Shown here piece by piece: positions 25,545 through 32,035 of a stretch of 56,182 nt of DNA. Below the pieces are notes generated by a model. That model ran no database searches and was not told where the DNA came from. It saw nothing but the letters and a program-made list of their open reading frames with translations. Within the stretch, counting starts at the first letter, position 1. Every line of letters begins with the position of its first letter. Both the position numbers and the translations under genes were made by a program. The DNA lies in contig DISD01000027.1 in the NCBI GenBank assembly GCA_002435715.1, forward strand, positions 1-56,182, in the 5' to 3' direction. The stretch is from Rhodospirillaceae bacterium UBA6219 (GTDB taxonomy: Bacteria; Pseudomonadota; Alphaproteobacteria; Rhodospirillales; Magnetospirillaceae).

Positions 25545-27311
25545 TCAGTGGCTTTGAGCGGTGCCGGCGCCATAAGGCAGACGGATGTGCTCGATCAGCT
25601 CCTGAACTTCTCGCGGCGGGGGAGCGGTCACCTTCGACACGGCGAAAGCGACAGCGAAGTTCAACACCATGCCCACGGTGCCAATGCCTTCCGGCGAGAT
25701 GCCGAACAGCCAGTTGGCCGGAATGTTATCCGCCATGGGGGTGATGAAGATGCCCTTGAAGTACAAGATGTAGCCAAAGGTGAAGAACAGACCGGTCAGC
25801 ATGCCGGCGATGGCACCTTCGCGGTTAATGGTCTTCGAGAAGATACCCATGATGATCACGGGGAACAGCGACGACGCCGCCAGACCGAAGGCGAAGGCCA
25901 CCACCTGGGCAACGAAGCCCGGAGGGTTGTAGCCCAAGTAACCGGCGATCAGGATGGCGACGGCAGCCGCGATACGACCAGCCATCAGCTCGGCCTTTTC
26001 ACTCATGTCCGGCGTCAGGGTACCCTTCAGCAAGTCATGCGAGATCGAGGACGAGATCACCAGCAACAGACCGGCAGCGGTGGACAGCGCAGCCGCGATA
26101 CCACCAGCGGCGACCAGGGCGATAACCCAGTTCGGCAGCTTGGCGATTTCGGGGTTGGCCAGCACCATGATGTCGTTGTCGACCTTCAGCTCGCTGCCCT
26201 TCCAGCCGAAGCTGGCGGCCTTTTCGGCGAAAGCCTTGTTCTTGTCGTTGTAATACTGGATACGACCGTCACCGTTGAGGTCCTGGAACTTCAACAGACC
26301 GGTGGTTTCCCAACGCTTCATCCAGTCCGGACGCTGCTCATAGGACAGGTTGCCTTCGGGCGAGCCGACGACACCGGTCTGAACAGTGGTGGTCAGGTTG
26401 AAACGAGCCATGGCACCGACGGCCGGGGCCACGGTGTACAGCAAGGCGATGAAGACCAGCGCCCAACCGGCCGAGGAACGCGCGTCGCGCACCTTGGGAA
26501 CGGTGAAGAAGCGCACGATCACGTGCGGCAAGCCGGCGGTGCCGACCATCAGAGCGCAGGTGATGGCGAACACGTCGATGGTGGACTTGTTGCCGGCGGT
26601 GTAGGCGGCAAAGCCCAGATCGGTCACCACCTGGTTCAAACGGTCAAGCATATAGCCCGAACCATCCGACAGCTTGGAACCGAAAGCCAGCTGCGGCAAT
26701 GGATTGCCGGTCAGCTGCACGGCGATGAACACGGCCGGAACGGTATAGGCCAGGATCAGCACGACATACTGGGCCACCTGGGTGTAGGTGACGCCCTTCA
26801 TGCCGCCCAACACGGCGTAGACGAAGACGATGCTCATGCCGACGATCAGGCCGGTCAGGATTTCGACTTCCATGAAGCGCGAGAACACGATGCCGACACC
26901 ACGCATCTGACCCGCCACGTAGGTGAACGAGATGAAGATCAGACACACGACGGCCACCAGACGGGCGGTCTTCGAGTAGTAGCGGTCACCGATGAACTCG
27001 GGGACGGTGAACTTGCCGTACTTACGCAGGTAAGGGGCAAGCAGCATGGCCAACAGCACATAGCCGCCGGTCCAGCCCATCAGATAAACCGAGCCGCCAT
27101 AACCCAAGAAGGCGATCAGGCCGGCCATGGAAATGAACGACGCGGCCGACATCCAGTCGGCGCCAGTCGCCATGCCGTTGACGATGGGGTGCACGCCACC
27201 ACCGGCAACATAGAATTCGCCAGTGCTGGCCGCACGGGTCCACAAGGCAATGCCGATGTAGATCGCGAAGGTCAGACCGACGACGATGTAAGTGAGCGTT
27301 TTAAGATCCAT
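25545..27311 (-). CDS. actP: Sodium/solute symporter, ActP-like (acetate type)
   Basis: A 588-residue member of the solute:sodium symporter family. It has about 13-14 membrane helices (LTYIVVGLTFAIYIGIALW at the start) and typical SSS blocks (GGVHPIVNGMATGADWMSAASFISMAGLI, VGTAGLPHVIVRFFTV, AAALSTAAGLLLVISSSISHD, AFGLAASSLFPVIIMGIF). It groups with the larger-subunit proteins that pair with DUF4212 and have a cytoplasmic insert (about 300-370, RPDWMKRWETTGLLKFQDLNGDGRIQYYNDKNKAF, an EF-hand-like DLNGDGRIQY). Acetate or a similar monocarboxylate is the likely substrate. Preceded by the DUF4212 gene (15 bp) and followed by a strong terminator. Confidence 0.93.
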   Translation of the reverse strand: MDLKTLTYIVVGLTFAIYIGIALWTRAASTGEFYVAGGGVHPIVNGMATGADWMSAASFISMAGLIAFLGYGGSVYLMGWTGGYVLLAMLLAPYLRKYGKFTVPEFIGDRYYSKTARLVAVVCLIFISFTYVAGQMRGVGIVFSRFMEVEILTGLIVGMSIVFVYAVLGGMKGVTYTQVAQYVVLILAYTVPAVFIAVQLTGNPLPQLAFGSKLSDGSGYMLDRLNQVVTDLGFAAYTAGNKSTIDVFAITCALMVGTAGLPHVIVRFFTVPKVRDARSSAGWALVFIALLYTVAPAVGAMARFNLTTTVQTGVVGSPEGNLSYEQRPDWMKRWETTGLLKFQDLNGDGRIQYYNDKNKAFAEKAASFGWKGSELKVDNDIMVLANPEIAKLPNWVIALVAAGGIAAALSTAAGLLLVISSSISHDLLKGTLTPDMSEKAELMAGRIAAAVAILIAGYLGYNPPGFVAQVVAFAFGLAASSLFPVIIMGIFSKTINREGAIAGMLTGLFFTFGYILYFKGIFITPMADNIPANWLFGISPEGIGTVGMVLNFAVAFAVSKVTAPPPREVQELIEHIRLPYGAGTAQSH

Positions 27312-27326
27312 TTCGTCGATCCCCCC

Positions 27327-27608
27327 TTAGTCTTCGTGAACGCCGTGTTCACGGTCGATCACATTCATACGCGAGGCATAGAAGAAGATCAGAGCCAGGA
27401 ACACATAGATCGAGCCGTTCTGGGCGAACCAGAAGCCGAGCTTGAAGCCGCCGATCTGAATGGTGTTCAGCGCATCGACGAAGAGGATGCCGAAGCCATA
27501 GGAACAAACGAACCAGATGGCCAGACAGATGAAGATCAAGCGGATGGACGCACGCCAATAATCAACGGCGTTCGCGTCCATGCGCCCCGATGGTTTGTTG
27601 TCGCTCAT
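27327..27608 (-). CDS. DUF4212 small subunit of the sodium/solute symporter
   Basis: A 93-residue protein with two membrane helices (ASIRLIFICLAIWFVCSYGFGILF and GGFKLGFWFAQNGSIYVFLALIFFYASRM), matching DUF4212 (sodium/substrate symporter small subunit). It precedes actP by 15 bp on the same strand, the standard arrangement, and probably helps assembly or function of ActP. It is the first gene of this transcript; the promoter should lie in the gene-free stretch at 27609-27760. Confidence 0.93.
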   Translation of the reverse strand: MSDNKPSGRMDANAVDYWRASIRLIFICLAIWFVCSYGFGILFVDALNTIQIGGFKLGFWFAQNGSIYVFLALIFFYASRMNVIDREHGVHED

Positions 27609-27758
27609 ATACGGTTCTCCCTGGTTACTTCATTTTTATCGGTTTCTTCCCGGGACCGGCCGCACCGCCGAAGCCATGCGAAGCACCGGACACACTGGTC
27701 CTGATCCCGAGCCCCTGCATGATGGATACAGGATAAAATCAGCGCCGTCGAGAAAAAC

Positions 27759-27776
27759 GATGACAAAAAAGTCATC
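27759..27776. promoter_or_regulatory. Operator-like inverted repeat upstream of DUF4212
   Basis: GATGACAAAAAAGTCATC is a perfect 6-6-6 inverted repeat, 150 bp upstream of the DUF4212 start. The site would suit a dimeric regulator controlling the symporter operon; no family consensus was recognised. Confidence 0.45.
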
Positions 27777-27974
27777 AGCAATGAATACGTCTGAATCCCG
27801 TAAACGAAACCAGGGCATTCATCTCAACATAATCACCTCAATCCTAGCGCATTCCAAAGCAGTCAGAATCCAACAACGACAACTACCTTATCGCACCGCA
27901 ACACAAATGATGCAGCGCAACATGGCGTGGCGACATCAGACTTTTGGTATCGAGTGCGATTATACCGAGGTATT

Positions 27975-27992
27975 GTAAGTAAGTTTACTTAC
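27975..27992. promoter_or_regulatory. Perfect 18-bp palindromic operator candidate
   Basis: GTAAGTAAGTTTACTTAC consists of two 8-bp arms (GTAAGTAA / TTACTTAC) around GT. Such sites are typical of TetR- or MarR-family binding. No divergent gene starts nearby, so it may govern the putative small RNA to the right or an unseen promoter. Confidence 0.45.
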
Positions 27993-28141
27993 GTGATGCC
28001 GCTAGGATGCGCGACGACGACAGTCAACTTAAGTTCATCAATGCCTGCATTCAGGCCGAGCATTGACCAAGGCCGTCCTATAGTCGGTTGCAGCCGTCAG
28101 GGAGCGAAATCCGCTTTCTTGACATTGCAACTATCTATACT

Positions 28142-28234
28142 GCCGATGTCATCGCTTGTCACCACAAGCTTTTTATCGGCTTGTGCCTTTACTTGACTAA
28201 CCGCGACTACCTCGGCTCCGGCCGAGGTTTTTTT
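28142..28234 (+). ncRNA. Candidate structured small RNA with its own terminator
   Basis: The plus strand shows nested stems GCCGAT (28142-28147) with ATCGGC (28175-28180) and GCTTGT (28154-28159) with ACAAGC (28164-28169), the latter followed by TTTTT. A second GCTTGT (28179-28184) could pair with the same ACAAGC, so two mutually exclusive folds exist. An intrinsic terminator closes the element at 28210-28234. TTGACA at 28119 and TATACT at 28136 lie just upstream but at 11-bp spacing, too short for a standard sigma-70 promoter. It does not resemble tRNA, 4.5S RNA or tmRNA. No plus-strand gene explains the terminator. Confidence 0.4.
28210..28234 (+). terminator. Intrinsic terminator, plus strand
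   Basis: CCTCGGC-TCCG-GCCGAGG followed by seven T. The T-run is on the plus-strand side only, so it cannot serve the convergent minus-strand GNAT gene that ends at 28244. It implies a plus-strand transcript from the gene-free region. Confidence 0.85.
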
Positions 28235-28243
28235 GTCCATCGG

Positions 28244-28741
28244 TCAAGCCAGACGCAGAACCAGCTTTTGTTCGACCATGGGCTTACCCCAGGTCTGGGC
28301 CGCCATCTGCTCGGCCAGCACGAACCCCGCCGCGTCATAAAGACGCCGCGCCATCGGCAGCCGATCCACCGTCCATAAATAGATTTCCCGATCCCCCTTG
28401 CCCCGGGCGAAGTCCACCGCCCGGCTCAGCAAGGCGCGACCAATCCCCTGTCCCCGTGCCTGGGGCCCCAGGATGAACCAGCGCAAATGGGCCAGATGAC
28501 GGGACGGGTCGTGCTCGCCACGATCCAAGGTGATGCCGCCCACCACCTGATCGCCGTCCAGGGCCAGCAGGAACAGGTCGCGATCGGGGTCGTAGCGGCC
28601 CAGAAATTCCGCCATGTCGGCCCCCACCTTGGCCTCGAAGGGGCGCCCAAAGCCCAATTCGTCGGCATAGGTCTCGATCTGCAAGGCCAACAGCCGACCG
28701 ACGGCGCCCGGGCGGTATTCGGCAACCAGGTTTACCGACAT
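28244..28741 (-). CDS. GNAT-family N-acetyltransferase
   Basis: A 165-residue acetyltransferase starting MSVNLVAEYRPGAVGRLL at 28741. The acetyl-CoA-binding motif A is in LRWFILGPQARGQGIGRALLSRAVDFAR, with the usual Q/RxxGxG/A pattern (QARGQGIG); the motif B region RRLYDAAGFVLAEQ follows. It resembles the acetyltransferase half of MarR-GNAT fusion proteins. It overlaps the tetR stop by 10 bp, so the pair is co-transcribed. The substrate is not predictable; resistance or a small-molecule modification is the common role of such pairs. Confidence 0.85.
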   Translation of the reverse strand: MSVNLVAEYRPGAVGRLLALQIETYADELGFGRPFEAKVGADMAEFLGRYDPDRDLFLLALDGDQVVGGITLDRGEHDPSRHLAHLRWFILGPQARGQGIGRALLSRAVDFARGKGDREIYLWTVDRLPMARRLYDAAGFVLAEQMAAQTWGKPMVEQKLVLRLA

Positions 28742-29307
28742 GGACGATTCTCCGCAGGAAAGATGGCGGCGACGATGCGATCGGCGAAATCCCCGTCCAG
28801 CACGCCCCCCGACAGCACCCGTTTCCAGATCAGCGCCACCGCCATCTCGGCCGCCCAATCAGGATCGAAGGGCGGCGGCAGAACCCCCGCCTGGCAGGCC
28901 TGCCGCAGAGGCTGGATCAACACCGGCCCGCGTCCGCCGATCAAACCGTGGACCAGGGCATGACGGGCGGTGGCGTCGCGCTGGGCGTCGGCGATCAGCC
29001 CGGCCAGGATGGCCGCCGCCGGCGTGGTGGCGTAAAGGTCGAAGACCTGCCGCAAGATGGTGTGAACGTGGTCCCGGGGGTCGGTCGCCGCCGGAACGTC
29101 GGCGACCACCACCATCTGGCTGTAGACTTCGACGTAAAGCGCGGCCTTGGAATCCCACCATCGATAAATGGTCTGCTTGCCCACGCCGGCACGGGCGGCG
29201 ATGGCTTCGACGGTGACCGGCGCATAGCCGTTTTCCGCCACCAATTGGGCGGCAGCAGCCAAAATGGCGGCCTGCTTGAGCGGGGAACGACGGGAAGGGT
29301 CAGCCAT
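28732..29307 (-). CDS. TetR/AcrR-family transcriptional regulator
   Basis: A 191-residue repressor with the TetR N-terminal HTH (AILAAAAQLVAENGYAPVTVEAIAARAGVGKQTIYRWWDSKAALY, about 14-58) and a C-terminal ligand domain of TetR_C type (LYATTPAAAILAGLIADAQRDATARHAL). The ATG at 29307 is clear. It overlaps the GNAT gene downstream. Palindromic bases at 29329-29341 in its promoter suggest autoregulation. The ligand and other targets are unknown. Confidence 0.9.
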   Translation of the reverse strand: MADPSRRSPLKQAAILAAAAQLVAENGYAPVTVEAIAARAGVGKQTIYRWWDSKAALYVEVYSQMVVVADVPAATDPRDHVHTILRQVFDLYATTPAAAILAGLIADAQRDATARHALVHGLIGGRGPVLIQPLRQACQAGVLPPPFDPDWAAEMAVALIWKRVLSGGVLDGDFADRIVAAIFPAENRPCR

Positions 29308-29328
29308 GCCGGCTCCGATGACAAGACG

Positions 29329-29341
29329 ATACGTCTCGTAT
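29329..29341. promoter_or_regulatory. Probable TetR operator
   Basis: ATACG-TCT-CGTAT, a perfect 5-3-5 palindrome overlapping a second one, GACG-ATA-CGTC (29325-29335). It lies 22 bp upstream of the tetR start, the usual place for an autoregulatory site. Confidence 0.6.
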
Positions 29342-29364
29342 TGTTATCGGGCACATAAAGAAGA

Positions 29365-29913
29365 TCAAGCCCCGGAATCGACCTCGGACAACAAGGCATG
29401 CAGGATTCCGGCGCGGATTCCCAGGTCGTCCAAGTGGCTGACCGTCTGCGCCAGATAATCACGCGCCGTACCGCCCTTGCCGTGTCCTTGGCGCAACAGA
29501 CGCACCGCCTCGGCCCGTGGGCCGCTCCAGTACTGCCAATGGCTGCGATCCACCACATAGGCATAGGCCGACACCTTCCGCCCGTCCTCCAGACGCACCG
29601 GCAGGAAGCGTGGCAAATAGACCTTGGTGGGCAATTCGCGGGCATCCAGCCGTGCCTTGATCTGCGGCCAGTGCGAGCCCGCCACCTTCAGCGCCCGCCC
29701 TACGCAGGACCCGCCGCGATCCAGCCCCAACACCAGTCCGGGGCGTTCGTCGGTGCCGCGATAGATGGTGGACAGGATGCACAGCGCCCGACGCCACCCC
29801 TGCAGGCGGGCCGGTTGGTTTTCCAAGGGGGTGAAATCCGGATTCCACATCAACGAGCCATAGGCGAACACCCATACATCGCCTTGCGCCGCATCATCAC
29901 CAGGAGTAGACAT
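29365..29913 (-). CDS. ChaC-like gamma-glutamylcyclotransferase
   Basis: A 182-residue ChaC-family protein that likely degrades glutathione to 5-oxoproline and Cys-Gly. The fold signature is FAYGSLMWNPDFTPLENQPARLQGWRRALC (about 17-46, with the YGSL nucleotide-like loop) followed by STIYRGTDERPGLVLGLDRGGSCVGRALKV. The catalytic Glu should be in the LPTKVYLPRFLPV region or nearby; I cannot place it with certainty. The start MSTPGDDAAQ at 29913 has GGTTGG upstream. It is divergent from the DUF2125 gene by about 30 bp. Confidence 0.85.
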   Translation of the reverse strand: MSTPGDDAAQGDVWVFAYGSLMWNPDFTPLENQPARLQGWRRALCILSTIYRGTDERPGLVLGLDRGGSCVGRALKVAGSHWPQIKARLDARELPTKVYLPRFLPVRLEDGRKVSAYAYVVDRSHWQYWSGPRAEAVRLLRQGHGKGGTARDYLAQTVSHLDDLGIRAGILHALLSEVDSGA

Positions 29914-29944
29914 TTCCAACCTTTTGTCGTCGCCGGATGCACCC

Positions 29945-30952
29945 ATGTCCGCCCGTCGTCTTACCGCCATCGTCGCCAGTCTCGCCCTTTTCATCTGCGC
30001 CGCCTATAGCCTGTATTGGTTTCATGCGGCAGGGCAAGTGCAGAACCGCGCCCAGGCTTGGGCCGAAACCCGCCGCAGCGAAGGCTGGAGCGTGGATTGG
30101 CAGGCCCTGGAAACCAGTGGTTTCCCCTGGCACCTGACCCTCAGCGTGACGCAACCGCGTCTGGTCACCCCCTCGGGCCTGTCCTGGGCGGCGGGACATT
30201 TGCGGGTTTCCACCCTTCCCCTGTGGCCGGACAAGGCGCATCTGTCCACCAGCGGCCACCAAGACATCTGGTGGAATGGTCGCGACCTGGGGGGTGAACT
30301 GGAATCCTTGGATGCCGACCTGTCCCCCGGCACGGCGGACGCTCATGCCCACGGAATGCGTCATACCTCGGGCCTGACCTTCGCCGACATGGCCCTGTCG
30401 CTGGCGCGGCTGCCGCCCCACCCCACCCCCACCGGCCACCCCGCCAGTTGGCGCTTCGCCCTGTCGGCCCGCGACGTGGGCTTGCCGGCGGCGGCCGGCA
30501 TCGCCGGTTTCGCCGAACAATTGGCCCTGGCCGAGATCTCCGGTCGGGTGATGGGCGCCATCCCCGACGGACCGCCCATGGCCGCCATCGCGCGGTGGAG
30601 CAAACAAGGCGGCGTGCTGGAACTGGACCATTTGGCGGCGGATTGGCCGCCCATGGGATTGGAAGGCGACGGCACCGCCGCGTTGGACCCCCATGGCCAG
30701 CCCTTGGTGGCGTTGTCGACCCGCATCCGCGGCTTCGATTCCTTGATGGACCGCCTGGGGCAAAGCGGCCTGATCGACCCCGCCAGCGCCCGCACCTTGA
30801 AAACCATCCTGGGCCTGATGAGCAAGCCCGACCCCCGGGGCCGCCCGGCCATCACCGCGCCGCTATCCATCCAAGACGGCCAACTTTACCTGGGACCGGC
30901 GCGACTGACCCCGGTGCCGGCCATCCCCTGGGCCGATTTCACCAGCCAGTGA
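29945..30952 (+). CDS. DUF2125 domain protein
   Basis: A 335-residue protein with an N-terminal membrane anchor (RRLTAIVASLALFICAAYSLYWFHAAGQV, about 3-31) and a periplasmic AsmA-like repetitive beta domain (GWSVDWQALETSGFPWHLTLSVTQPRLVTPSG). This fits DUF2125, an alphaproteobacterial family of unknown function. The ATG at 29945 was chosen; a TTG 21 bases upstream is possible. It lies just ahead of ribF on the same strand. Confidence 0.85.
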   Translation: MSARRLTAIVASLALFICAAYSLYWFHAAGQVQNRAQAWAETRRSEGWSVDWQALETSGFPWHLTLSVTQPRLVTPSGLSWAAGHLRVSTLPLWPDKAHLSTSGHQDIWWNGRDLGGELESLDADLSPGTADAHAHGMRHTSGLTFADMALSLARLPPHPTPTGHPASWRFALSARDVGLPAAAGIAGFAEQLALAEISGRVMGAIPDGPPMAAIARWSKQGGVLELDHLAADWPPMGLEGDGTAALDPHGQPLVALSTRIRGFDSLMDRLGQSGLIDPASARTLKTILGLMSKPDPRGRPAITAPLSIQDGQLYLGPARLTPVPAIPWADFTSQ

Positions 30953-31034
30953 CGTTCTTGCGGGGTTGCACTGGCGAACGCTTTCGACTACCCCTAACCT
31001 CCTTGGATTTGAAGGAAGTACAGACTTGGGCACC

Positions 31035-32021
31035 ATGCGCCTGATCCGGCATTGCGGCGAGCTGACAGACGACCTGAAAGGGTGCGTGGTGGCGCTGGGC
31101 AATTTCGACGGCGTCCACAAAGGACATCAGGCGGTGATCCTGACCGCCAAGCGCATTGCCGACGAATTGGGCGCCGCGTGTGCGGTGATGACCTTCGAAC
31201 CCCATCCCCGCGCTTTCTTCAATCCGGCGCAACCGCCTTTTCGCCTGACGCCGCTCAGGGTCAAGGCCCGGCTGATCGAGACCCTGGGCGTCGACGTGCT
31301 GTTCATGCAGCATTTCGACCAGGCCTTCGCCGAGATGACCGCCATCGAATTCATCGGCAGTGTGCTGGGCGGCTGCCTGGGCGCCCGTCACGTGGTGGTG
31401 GGCTATGATTACGTCTTCGGCAAGGGCCGCAAGGGTACCGGCGCCCTGTTGCAGAAACTGGCCGCCGAGGGGGCTTTCGGCTTTACCTCGGTGCCCCCCG
31501 AAATGGCGCTGGGCGGCGAGACCTATTCGTCGACCCGGGTGCGCGAATGCCTGGTTTCGGGCCGCCCCGCCGACGCCGCCCGCCTGCTGGGCCATTATTG
31601 GGAAATCGAGGGCCGGGTCGAACACGGCGACCAGCGCGGCCGCACCATCGGTTTTCCCACCGCCAACATCGCCATGGGCGAATACCAGTCCCCGGCCAAG
31701 GGCGTCTATGCGGTGCGCGCCGGCATCGACATGGGCGGCGACACCCATTGGCTGGACGGGGTGGCCAATTTCGGCTCGCGCCCCACGTTCGACAAGCAGG
31801 ACCAGATTCTGGAAGTCCACCTGCTGGACCAAAATATCGACCTTTACGGCCGCCATCTGCGTGTCGCCCTGGTCGATTTCATTCGTCCCGAACGCAAGTT
31901 CGCCGGCCTGGACGAATTGAAGGCCCAAATCGCCCAGGACGCCGCCCAGGCCCGCACCTTGCTGGCGGCCCGTCATTTCCCCGAATGCCCCGGCCCGCTG
32001 GTGGCCGTGACCGACCTTTAG
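31035..32021 (+). CDS. ribF: Bifunctional riboflavin kinase/FMN adenylyltransferase
   Basis: RibF phosphorylates riboflavin to FMN and adenylates FMN to FAD. The 328-residue protein has the N-terminal FMNAT domain (VVALGNFDGVHKGHQAVI, TFEPHPRAFFNP, VVGYDYVFGKGRKGT, TYSSTRVRECL) and the C-terminal flavokinase domain (HGDQRGRTIGFPTANI, KGVYAVRAGI, LEVHLLDQNIDLYGRHLRV). The start MRLIRHCGEL at 31035 gives the usual family length. It is followed by ileS (14 bp), the conserved ribF-ileS-lspA order. Confidence 0.96.
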   Translation: MRLIRHCGELTDDLKGCVVALGNFDGVHKGHQAVILTAKRIADELGAACAVMTFEPHPRAFFNPAQPPFRLTPLRVKARLIETLGVDVLFMQHFDQAFAEMTAIEFIGSVLGGCLGARHVVVGYDYVFGKGRKGTGALLQKLAAEGAFGFTSVPPEMALGGETYSSTRVRECLVSGRPADAARLLGHYWEIEGRVEHGDQRGRTIGFPTANIAMGEYQSPAKGVYAVRAGIDMGGDTHWLDGVANFGSRPTFDKQDQILEVHLLDQNIDLYGRHLRVALVDFIRPERKFAGLDELKAQIAQDAAQARTLLAARHFPECPGPLVAVTDL

Positions 32022-32035
32022 AAGAGACCCCCGAC

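Larger units (their letters stand above)
27609..28141. other. Gene-free region upstream of DUF4212-actP
   Basis: The stretch is clearly AT-richer than the rest of the window, which suits regulatory DNA. It holds two palindromes listed separately (27759-27776 and 27975-27992) and a short perfect palindrome AACTTAAGTT at 28026-28035. Open frames of 89 and 132 codons exist on the plus strand but lack a ribosome-binding site, familiar domains and coding-type codon use. The actP promoter presumably lies near the left end. Confidence 0.6.

Noticed and set aside
25548..27704. A 718-codon plus-strand frame over actP and DUF4212
   Set aside because: Antisense shadow of a well-supported membrane protein; no domain was recognised.
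27580..27978. A 132-codon frame running out of the DUF4212 start region
   Set aside because: Starts antisense inside the DUF4212 gene; composition is not coding.
28119..28141. A standard sigma-70 promoter (TTGACA ... TATACT)
   Set aside because: Spacing is only 11 bp, far from 16-18, so it is not called as a promoter.
27927..28196. An 89-codon plus-strand frame before the terminator at 28210
   Set aside because: No ribosome-binding site, no known family and AT-rich codon use unlike the neighbours. The hairpins suggest RNA rather than protein.
28142..28234. Identity with a known RNA (4.5S, 6S, tmRNA, tRNA)
   Set aside because: Conserved elements of these RNAs are not visible, and the element is too short for tmRNA; it is left as an unassigned candidate.
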